Position numbers and translations under genes: made by a program
Part shown: positions 55,129-64,000 of the stretch, one piece after another
How positions within the stretch are numbered: position 1 is the stretch's first letter
How the letters are laid out: each line of letters begins with the position of its first letter
Assembly (NCBI GenBank): GCA_922989275.2
Contig: OV277858.1
Location: 7,998,001 to 8,062,000, forward strand
Length of the DNA: 64,000 nucleotides
Origin: Gari tellinella
Lineage: Eukaryota; Mollusca; Bivalvia; Cardiida; Psammobiidae
Reading direction: 5' to 3'
Notes under the pieces: generated by a model
Databases searched by the model: none
Seen by the model: the letters and a program-made list of their open reading frames with translations, nothing else
Told to the model about the DNA's origin: nothing

Positions 55129-57849
55129 TTTGATAGTGCAGAAGTCACAATGATTGCAGTATGTAAGTTACACTATCTAAAACTAATGAGTCTACACAGT
55201 GTGCACTTCTAACTATGAATACTAGTACTTTTCTAACACTATCACTACCACTACTACTCTGTACTCTAAGTAACTGCAATCAGTAAAGCATAAATGGGGC
55301 TAAAATGTACATGAAAGGGGCTGATTGAAACTGTTTATCAACCAAATTTCACTATGTTAAATTTTCAAAAGATCGTTAAAATCCGCACATCAGCAGAGTC
55401 AACAATCTCAAAAACACTAAAGTCTAATAATCATATGAATAAAGTGTACTAAATGCAAATAATTCAATATAAACACCAGTCTCACTCACTCTCCCAAAGA
55501 TTGCTTTATGAGGTAAGTGATTATTAATAATTGAAATTCAGAAGCAGAAGTAAGAAGAAGCAGAAGCACAAAGAAGTAGAAGGAATTATCAACTTTTTTT
55601 TTCAAACCCAATACAATGTTTCTAAATGCTTAAACGAATCAAATTCAATTATGTATATTGGATCAAATCACATTGAGACTACTATAAAGTTTTTTAAAAA
55701 TCAAAGAAATCTCAAGATAATATCAAACTCCAAAATAAAAGTTTACCAAAGTAACTTTAGCCTAACTTATTTCAGAACTATAAATCAGCTAAGTCAATAT
55801 AAATTGATCCAAATACAAATTCATGTGAGCATATAACTCTTTTCAACTTCTCAACAAACACATATGAATTTCAATTCAACTCAAAGTCAAATACAAATCA
55901 ATAAACTAATGAACAAGAACTAAAATTGTTCAAGCAGACACCATAGTAGTCACAAACACAAATATGACCTACTTACAATACATATGTATGCAAATTAAGG
56001 CTATGACGTTTCAACTAACCATGTGACCATATCCGACAAAGACTTCCGATTGGCTAATCCAAAAATAGCACTTATTTATAGAATGACCTAGCCACACTAG
56101 AAATGACGGATTTCCCCTCGATATTAAATCAACATCGAGGCAAAATCAAACATTTCCAGCATGAACACATTCACAAATACAAATGAAAACTGAAAATTAG
56201 TAGCAATAAAATATTAAATAGAAATTTACAAGCGTACGGATAGTCAAACGAAATTTTACAAATTGTTACAGGCTAAAGGTAAACTTCCGGTCACTTGTCA
56301 AAATGTACTTTAAGAAACCAAATTATCCCAACAAAAAATAGCCTTTAAATGCGTACATTTACAAAATCACACAATACAGAAATGGCAATATCATTCAAAT
56401 CATATACAGAACAAGATATACAATGTGAAAGTAATTTCGAAAAGATGGACCTACATTTCCGACATGCCGTGTATAATTCGTTACCAAATCCACACGGTGC
56501 ATGTACATCGCTGTAGAAATTAAATTACCAAAACTGGAATAGATATACTAATGCAAAGACAAAAATACAATTTACACAGAAATGGAAAGACGTGGGCTAT
56601 AGAAATATACAATATTTAGAAAATGATTTTGAAAAAACGAAAATCACATTTTCGACATTCGATGTGTTCCTTGCAACTTATGCAAAAACGCACGCAATGC
56701 CGGAAATGTTCACAGCTACAAAATTACGATAACAAAATAGACTAATCCAGAATGCCGAGTTACAAGAAAAAAAAGTGACAAAGACAAAATAAACTTACTT
56801 TTCTATAACCCGTCCGTCCTTTCCTTCCAAATATTGCACTACATTTAACACTAACACAAACACTTCACATCATTTTTCACAACATTGCAGTTGAGAAACA
56901 GATCAGTTCCTGAATTCCTTCCTCAGGGTCACGTGGTCGTCCTCCTGACGTCACATGTCATTTCTCGCGAAATGTCACTGTACAGTCGTACCTAGCCTGC
57001 GCGAAAATAATGGCTCATGAAAATGAGTCCAGGGCCCAAAAGAAATAACAAAAACACTAGCACTAGATCCTCCACCCGGTTCGTCCTGTTCGCTAGTCTC
57101 CCGCGGATTTCGTCTCCCAGTGGTGTTTCTGGTAGTTGCCGAAGTGCCTGACTTTAGCGTCGCCAAATCCTCTAGGTAACCGGGCTTCAATAAGTAGAAA
57201 CTCCCGAGCAAGTTCTGATACTTATTTAAGGCGAAATATAAAAGTCTGCAAAATGAAATGTATATTGTAAATGCTAATTCAAGTAAATGCATGACAATGA
57301 CAGAAATTTAGAATTTCAACACGACGTGTAGCCGCGAGATACCGAAACAGAAATAATTAAGTTAAATGCATTTCAAATACGACTATATTCAGTACTTACC
57401 AGACACTCGGGATAGATAAAACTTATATGAAATGCTGTCGTAAGACAGTATAGTTAAGCTAAATGAATCTTATAACATATATGACCATGATGTTGCCATC
57501 AGCTGGTCTGGAAGCGCACTGAGTATAGACGGCGGTTGAGTCACGTAGTAAGAAGATAGAAAGCTCGTGCAGATCGTTTGCAGAAGTTAGTTCGTGCGTC
57601 TCAACTCTCTCTATCTCAATCATGCTCTCATACACTGATGCATGCGTGATACGTGGAGATATACATGATTATAAAGCAATATAAAGCGGATGACAATATG
57701 GATCCCTGGTTCCACATAACTAAAGCAGACTCCACTTTAGCCATATGAAACCCTGGTTACGTAATCCCCTGGGTTGAAAATAAATGTCTCCTGACATTTA
57801 CTATGCCAAAATATTTATTTTGCTTTAATTGAACTTGAAATGTTTAAAT
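55129..57849. other. Possible 5' leader/LTR of the Gypsy-like element and unassigned sequence
   Basis: An LTR would be expected to the right of gag, but no long direct repeat is available in the window to prove it. A 105-codon minus-strand frame at 57292-56975 includes RNTTGRRNPRETSEQDEPGG; its origin is unknown. Around 56930-56965 are GACGTCACATGTCA and TCTCGCGA, which could be promoter elements. Confidence 0.35.
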
Positions 57850-59740
57850 CATATTACATTACATACATTAAAGAAATTAAGATCATATTCAGACGACATT
57901 TTCATTACTGTTGAAAATGAAATGGGTAGAGTCAATCCCCAGAGATGCACGATCCCACTTCACAAGGTCCATCCAGAATAGTTTTGGTCTTCCTTGACCT
58001 CTTTGAGATGTAATGCTCATGTTTTGATCTGGTAGATCCAGCTTGCACTTCTTTTTGTGTGGCCAAATTATCTCAGCCTGCCTGTTTGCAGAATGTCTGC
58101 AATGGCCTTCAGTTTCAGCTGAGATAGAAGGGTCTCGAAAGGGATGTCATCATCTGGCTTAATGAAGCTGACCCATTGTATCATGGCTCTGTCGTTGCGC
58201 TGAAGACGGCGGAGAGTGTTTGCTGAGGCTTCCCATGTTTCTGAACCATAGAGCATCACACTCCTCACAAAGCTTGAGTAAACTCGGCCTCTGGTTTCGG
58301 TCGGTAGTTGCCTGTTTGTGAGGATGGGTAGGAGCTCCCTAAAATTGTTCCATGCAGATTTGCATCGGGTAATGGCAGCAAGTTCGCATCCACCTCCGGA
58401 TGACAAAGTGTCTTCATGGTAGCAGAAGTCTGAGACAACCTCCTGTGTTTCGTCGTCAATTGTCACCTCTTTTTATGTCCTTCCATCGATTGGCCGAGCT
58501 GTTCCCATACAGCGTGGGCACTTGTAGTGTGGGTCCGGTCTAAGTGGGCCTTTGATACCACTGCACTTTTTGTGGATCCAGCATGAGCAAATGGTGCAAG
58601 AGATGGAGTTCCTGTCTGTTCCTGTTTGACAAACTGCACATGGATGCTTTCCTGATTTTCTTCGAGTGTCAAGATGTGGTCAAGAGATCATTATTTTGGT
58701 CTTTCCCGTGTTTCCCGCCATACATCTTTTACATTTGGTCAATCTGGCAACTAGGTCATCAAGATAATTGTCAACAATTGCTAGGTGGTCTGCGTATAGG
58801 GGCTAGTGCGGAACTCGCGTGACAAGGCTTCCAGAACGATGGTAAAGAGTACTCAGCACATAACCCTGGTGTACACCAACTGTTACATCAAACGCGTCAC
58901 TGTATTCATCTCAAACACGAATCCGGCTTCTTGCATTGGACATTGATTGCACAGTCTGTACCAGTCATTCTTTTATTCCAAGTTTCCGCATGGCCCACCA
59001 TATGACATTCCTTGGTACATGATCAAAAGCCTTCTCAAGGTCTACGAAAGCCATATAGAGTGTCTTGTTTGCTGCTAAGTGCTTTTCCTGGAACTGTCGA
59101 ATGATAAAAATGGCATCGGCTGTGCCTCTGCCGGGCATACGGCCGAATTGCATTTCGTCGATGTCCACTTGTTGCCTGATCAGCTGCTCTGCAACTCTCT
59201 CCATACCTTTCAGTGCCTGATCAATCAGCTTTAGGCCTCTGTAATTTCCTCTGTTCAGTGCCAAACCTTTTCCTTTATATAGGCTCACGATGTAGCTTTC
59301 TTCCCATTGTAATGGTACACGGCCTTCGTAGACAATAGCTTCCACAAGGTCTCGCATAAGGGCTACTCCTGCATTGTCTGTGGGCTTTAACATCTCTCCC
59401 ACTATTCCGGATGGACCAGCGGCTTTGCCTTAGCGCATCTTGTTTATGGCTTTTTGGATCATTTCAGTGGTGACTGGTATACTTGGGCCCTCTGTAGGGG
59501 GTTCTTCTGATAGATTGTCTGGGTTCCAGGGAAACTCCACATTAAGCAGTCGCTCATATTGCTGTTTCCATGCATCTTTCTGAGTTTCTTCATCAAGAGA
59601 GAGAGAGCTCGCCTGCATCATTCTTTATTGGCTTTTTACCCATGACATCTTGGTTGCCGCGGCGCAACGGTTTGGCCAGTTTATAGACAGATCCTGACTT
59701 TGGATTGATGTCCTGGAAAACCTCTTGTTCCGCCTCATTA
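57850..59740 (-). pseudogene. RTE-type LINE, 3' part with reverse transcriptase
   Basis: The minus strand reads VFQDINPKSGSVYKLAKPL near 59735 and LSLDEETQKDAWKQQYERLL. After a break come GYRGLKL-like NYRGLKLIDQALKGMERVAE, MQFGRMPGRGTADAIFIIRQ and LYMAFVDLEKAFDHVPRNVI. The palm box near 58790 reads PLYADHLAIV, so the second aspartate of YADD is histidine. Then come KTKIMIS, FVRSVMLYGSETWEASANTL and RRLQRNDRAMIQW. These are RTE-clade landmarks. The tail near 57850-57870 is an ATGTA-rich repeat, usual for RTE 3' ends. Several frameshifts are present. Confidence 0.85.
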
Positions 59741-60312
59741 GTGTGGTGGTCTGACCACAGGCCTGTGTGAAGTGTCTAGTGATGTTGGTGTAGTGGTGTG
59801 TGCTTGCCATTTACTGCTTTCAGTTCCATCCGCCAGATAGTCCTTTGGATGAAAAGAAAGCCGAGTGCGTAAGTCTTCCCTGCTGGTACATAAGCTCTCC
59901 ATAGACAGTACTCTAGTCAAACCTCCTCGTGGTACACTACGGATAATGGGTACCCTGCGGCCCGAGGCAAATTGGCTAGGGATGTCGGAGCAGATTGGAG
60001 CCCCAGAGGTGTAGTGAGCTGGGCCCACTTGCATGTGGACACGTCCAAACACTCACCAATCCGATTTCTGGCCACTGGGATTATGTGGTAAACTCTATTT
60101 TCGAATAGCCTGTCACAGCCTAGGTGACAGTAGCATTTGTGGTGAACCACCAGTATTTTGGAGGCCTCGGTACAAGTAGATATGGATCTGTTTGCACAAC
60201 TGCCCTAGTAAGTTGGGAACGGTTGTGACCTAAGTGTCCCTCTTGGTGTGCCATAAAAGTACCAAGTTGGCCAAGAAAGGGCATCATGCTGTAAAACGGC
60301 CAAAACTAAAGC
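59741..60312 (+). other. RTE-type LINE 5' untranslated region (inverted segment)
   Basis: Sequence between the RT half and the endonuclease start, in plus orientation. It contains GGTGAACCACCAGTATTTTG and GGAGGCCTCGGTACAAG just ahead of the coding start. Short frames inside have no similarity I recognise. Confidence 0.5.
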
Positions 60313-61445
60313 ATGTCAAGTCGAAGAAGTTGTAACAGATCAGGCAGTGCCAGCAGCAACAATGCAGCTGGTAGTGCAGCAGGCTTGGCAGTCCTCAGGG
60401 TGCGTGGGTCTGCAGGGTCCGGTCAACTCGGCAAATCCTACGAACGCCCGGACTCCTTTCGCATCGGTTCCCTGAATGTATGAACTATGCGAGGAAAGGC
60501 AAGTGAAGTGGTAGAGACCATGACTAGAAGAAGAACAGACCTACTCTGCCTACAGGAGACCAGATGGAGAAATCAAGTTGTTAGGAAAAGCGTTGGAAAG
60601 GACACACAATGCAAATTCCTTTGGTCAGGAAACGACAAAGGCACTGGAGGAGTAGGTGTTTTGCTTGCGGAGAAGTGGTGGGATAAGATATTTGATGTTA
60701 AGCGTATATCCGACAGGATACTACTGGTGCGCTTAATTGTAGGCAATGTAGTTTTCGCCATTGTTAGCATTTATGCTCCTCAGGTTGGCCTCAGCGAAGA
60801 CGTCAAGGATCAGTTTTATGAGCAGCTGCAGAGCCTTATTGTAACAGTCCCTACATCCGAGGAACTGTTTGTGTGCGGCGACTGGAATGGACACATAGGC
60901 AATAAACCAGAGGGATTTGAGGAAGTGCTTGGAGGGCATGCCATAGGACAACGCAACGCTGAAGGTGAGAGGATGCTTGAATTTGCAATTGCAAACGACT
61001 TGGTGATAGGCAACTCCCAGTTCACGAAGCAACCTAGGCACTTGATCACATACCAATCGGGAGAGGTATCAACACAGATTGACTACATTCTGTACAGACG
61101 TAACTTCAGAAAGAACGTGACAAACCTAAAAGTCACCCTGAGCTTGTTGTCTGTGATCTAAAAGTAAAAACTCCACGCAACAGCGAGAGAAAGTGTAGCC
61201 CTCGCATAGAAGGCAACAAAGTGAAAACAGTGTAGGAACTTTGAAAAACGCTGAAGGATGGACTCACTGAAGCTGCCTCAGAGTCATGTGCTCTATCATC
61301 AAACCACAAGTGGCGAAAGCAGACCTGGTGGTGGAATGAGGCGGTGCAAAATGCTGTGCAGGAGAAAAGGAAATGTTTTAAGGCCTGGAAAGAAGGAGGA
61401 AGCAGAGAGGCATATGTTGCTGCAAGAAGATACCTACCTTATTAA
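60313..61445 (+). pseudogene. RTE-type LINE, 5' part with APE endonuclease, inverted relative to the 3' part
   Basis: From ATG at 60313 the frame gives a low-complexity N-terminus, then PDSFRIGSLNV, a TGA stop at 60480-60482, then TMRGKASEVVETMTRRRTDL followed by LCLQETRW (catalytic Glu region), TGGVGVLLAEKWWDKIF, VSIYAPQ, VCGDWNGHIG (DWN, RTE style of GDFN) and IDYILYR. After 61161 it continues in other frames with a KWRKQTWWWNEAVQ piece and AYVAARRY, where it stops near 61445. That is just upstream in RTE coding order of where the minus-strand half begins. Confidence 0.85.
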
Positions 61446-62037
61446 TTTCTACTTACATAACTTTTCGTGATTGAGGCATTCTTTCCATTTGTTAGAGATT
61501 TAAAATGGTATTTTGTTAGCAACTATTAACGAAGTTTCCCAAAGTACATATTTTTCAAATGTTTTAGGATAGTTTCAGTCTCATTGAAATTCAGAATGGC
61601 TATATTTAGTAAAAATAATCTTTTAGAGCAACTCAACTACTTTTATTCACTGTAAATGAGATTTATATGAACAATTCTAGTTGATTCGTATTGAACATTA
61701 AGTGAAAAATCTTTTTTATTTTGGATTAGTTCATGTCACCCAGTACTGATATTATCCCATATTGCTGCTTTTTATAAATACCCTTTTACTCATTTCTACT
61801 GATTTAAAGTTATCTGAGTTGTCGGGTTGTGCAAATATTTATTTTTTTGTGCTGATAAATGCGGAAGTTGGTACTGTTTTAACAGGATATTTAGTGGCCT
61901 ATATTGACTACCATACATTCAAAGTGTTCATTTGTTCAATATTGATTTCGACTGATATGGATAACCTGTGTGACTATACCACGTGGCTTGTGACGTCATT
62001 TTCGGTACCCCTGGCAGCCAAAATGACAACATTAGGC
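61446..62037 (+). other. No gene recognised
   Basis: Flanking DNA to the right of the RTE copy. A 109-codon frame at 61762-62091 has hydrophobic stretches but overlaps an inverted repeat and matches nothing I know. Confidence 0.4.
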
Positions 62038-62483
62038 CTCGACTCAACATTTGAAACAACTGTAAGAATTTTTTCTTCCAGCCGATTTTAACGAAACTTA
62101 GCCTATGCTATGGGAAAAATTGTTTCCCATAAGATGGTTTGCAGTGATATCATATATTGTATGGGTTGCCGTTGTCGCATTTTGACTCTATATCCTTGTT
62201 CAGAGGACGTTATTCGAGTACAAATTTTACTTATGTAATATTGCATGATTTTCGGAACCTCCGGTTAGCATTACCAGCCTGTAGTAAACGACTACATGCA
62301 TTTCTCGGCAATATTTAGGAATGGTTTGCCGTAGTCGCACTGTGTTTTTCAGGCCAAAGGTTTTAATCTGGTTACAAATCACTATCATTGTAAATACCTC
62401 AATTGTCCCAATAGCAAAGGCTATGTTTCGTTAAAATCAGCTGGAAAATAAAATATTTACAGTTGTTTCAAATGTTGAGTCGA
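62038..62483. mobile_element. Inverted-repeat element with ~80 bp arms
   Basis: CTCGACTCAACATTTGAAAC, AACTGTAA, CCAGCCGATTTTAACGAAAC and TTAGCCTATGCTA at 62038-62117 are mirrored at 62405-62483. The 290 bp interior has GGTTTGC..AGTCGCA-type words on both sides. No coding. Confidence 0.65.
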
Positions 62484-62537
62484 GAGTAGTATAAAACAAT
62501 CGTTTGGGCAGAGTCGGGGGATTGATGGATTTGGGGA

Positions 62538-62790
62538 TTATTACGTAACCATGACGTAACATGTAAAAATTGGAAGATTGGGATATTATTACGTAACCAT
62601 GGCGTAACAGGGAGATAGGCAGAGTTGGGAGATTTGGAGATTCTGTTATTATGACGTAACCATGACGTAAAAGGGAGATTGGGAGATTGGGAGATTATGA
62701 CGTAACCATGACGTCACATGGAGCATTTGGGCATCGGGGCATTATTACGTAACCGTGACGTCACATGCATCGGGGCATTTAAACATGACG
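62538..62790 (+). repeat. Tandem array of TTACGTAACCATGACGTAAC units with CRE-like sites
   Basis: Five units begin near 62541, 62589, 62652, 62697 and 62744, spaced 46-62 bp. Each has TTACGTAACC or GACGTAACC followed by TGACGTAA or TGACGTCA, then a GGGAGATTGG- or GCATCGGGGC-type filler. TGACGTCA is the palindromic ATF/CREB-type site. Function is not shown. Confidence 0.8.
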
Positions 62791-63242
62791 TTATTTCTAT
62801 TTTTAGACGGAGGGATAGTCCCACGTCATCCGGGTATCGCGTCACCATTTAGTCATATCCCGGGATCCCTACGTCATCGTCTAACGGGACCTCGACAAAA
62901 GCTCAAGTCATCGCCAAACCGATAAAAAAGTTTTCGTCCGCTCGGGTTTTATTTTTAATCCCATTCTTCCTATTTAATCCAAACCGTTTAGGTATCTTAG
63001 AGACCAACCGCTCTGGATCCGATGAGGAACCAAACTACCTACACCTATTCTCGTTATTAACCCGTCCACTCCCAGTAATTACCTACGGTACGCTTACCCG
63101 TAGAGCTCCGCCCAATTAGCCGATCACAACCCATGGGGTAAAACTCTCACCTGAACCTAGACTGACCTTACAAGATGCCCCTTAACTTTTCAACAATGGA
63201 TTTTCCGTGAAGACGAAGAAAATACATTGACTGATACAGCAT

Positions 63243-63442
63243 AGGCGTACAAAGGCGGGCTCCTATATTCACTTTGCTTTATGTATTTCTTGCCTGTTGT
63301 TTTCTATTTAGTGTGTAGATGGGGGGATTGCGCGTGTGTGCGTTTGAGTGTGTTTGTTATGGTATGACTGTGTGTGTGTTCTGCTTGAGATGTGGGTGTA
63401 TTGTTTGTGTTGCGTTTCCTGCTTGAGTCTTTCGTATTTATT
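63243..63442 (+). repeat. 3' tail repeat, copy 3 of 3
   Basis: GTACAAAGGCGGGCTCCTAT to GCTTGAGTCTTTCGTATTTA matches 10645-10870 and 30722-30960. No RT coding upstream. Confidence 0.75.
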
Positions 63443-63534
63443 ACTAAGAAAACGTTATTTCCCCTTTAAAAGAAACTTAACAAAACTGAAAAGCAAGTGA
63501 ATGAAGATAAAGATATATTTATGAAGCTACTGAA

Positions 63535-63915
63535 TTAGGTTTAAAAGCCCCCAACACCGCGATCAAGCCCGGTCTAGGGTTTAGTGTACATCCTAATATT
63601 CGTATCGATTTAATACCGCACCCGTCCCAAGACCGATTAGCCTGCGGTCTCCGGTCTGACCTAACTAGCTTTCCCTTTTCAACATCCAGTAGCCGTTTTC
63701 CCTTAGCTTTCGATCAAATTCCCGAATCGTTTCTCGTTTTCCCTTTAAAAGTTAATATTACGCTATCGGCACGCCACGCGATCCTAAATATCCGATATCC
63801 CTCATCCACGGTTTTCCCTACCAACTGTTTTAAAAGCGCCTGAACCCGCGATCAATCCCGGTCCAGGGTACATTGTACAACCATATATTCGTATCGATTG
63901 ATCTCCGCCGACCCC
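63535..63915. repeat. Pair of direct repeats ~290 bp apart
   Basis: TTAAAAGCCCCCAACACCGC with GATCAAGCCCGGTCTAGGGT near 63541 is repeated as TTAAAAGCGCCTGAACCCGC with GATCAATCCCGGTCCAGGGT near 63830, each followed by ATATTCGTATCGATT. CCCTTTAAAA words recur around 63455 and 63740. The larger unit is cut by the window end. Confidence 0.7.
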
Positions 63916-64000
63916 AACTTGGGACTGGGGGGATTACGGGATGGTAACACATCGAACACCTTTCAAAATTGACTCCTGTAAAAACAAAAATGGCGGCTTT

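Noticed and set aside
55531..55836. 101-codon plus-strand frame rich in lysine and asparagine
   Set aside because: Composition follows the AT-rich DNA, and no domain or splice context supports it.
56975..57292. 105-codon minus-strand frame as a gene
   Set aside because: Could be leader sequence of the Gypsy-like element; no motif or splice evidence.
61762..62091. 109-codon plus-strand frame with hydrophobic stretches
   Set aside because: It overlaps an inverted-repeat element and shows no family motif.

Overview
The window looks like animal nuclear DNA, probably from a lophotrochozoan and most likely a bivalve mollusc. It is AT-rich, has split exons with GT/AG borders, poly(A) signals and microsatellites, and is crowded with decayed transposable elements. 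No bacterial operon, rRNA or CRISPR array is visible. The species assignment is inference from element content.

I could assemble one host gene, on the minus strand. Six exons (about 49870-49813, 48920-48852, 48281-48102, 46174-45984, 8831-8727, 6755-6222) join with matching intron phases 1,1,1,0,0. They encode a Golgi-type, single-pass type II membrane protein whose C-terminal half resembles DUF1647-like putative glycosyltransferases. Its fourth intron (45983-8832) is about 37 kb and holds most of the mobile DNA. Exon 4 carries an in-frame TAA twelve bases before its splice donor, so this copy is either interrupted or makes a truncated form.

Layout. 429-2067: 3' part of a Tx1/L1-like LINE. 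2402-3985: first of four copies of a TTAA-flanked, piggyBac/Kolobok-style non-autonomous element (others at 24426-26157, 33228-34974, 46480-47130). 5118-6050: TA-flanked element with long inverted ends. 6222-8831: last two host exons. 9855-10870: reverse-transcriptase C-terminal fragment with its 3' tail. 10970-11610: minisatellites. 12071-17511: 5.4 kb inverted-end element holding a ~165 bp tandem array. 17885-19020: SINE-like repeats and the C-terminal part of a CR1/L2-like LINE. 19471-20215: tandem duplication. 20228-22822: nearly intact Penelope-like element with 156 bp inverted ends. 23501-27105: LINE broken by two different TTAA elements. 27829-29570: cluster of small inverted-repeat elements, one nested in another and carrying a tRNA-like block. 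31140-31650: ORF1-like LINE remnant. 36930-37470: Tc1-like transposase remnant. 38562-44992: RNase H-bearing LINE split by a 4.3 kb fold-back element whose arms are ~180 bp tandem units. 45984-49870: host exons 4 to 1.

Upstream of the host gene lie a degenerate gene of an invertebrate multicopy family (50534-52384), a truncated Gypsy-like retrotransposon (52432-55128), an RTE LINE whose 5' half is inverted (57850-61445), an inverted repeat (62038-62483), a tandem array rich in CRE-like sites (62538-62790) and a third copy of the 3' tail repeat (63243-63442).

Taken together, the window records layered insertions into one long intron and its flank. TTAA-targeting elements recur repeatedly, and several of them sit inside other elements.
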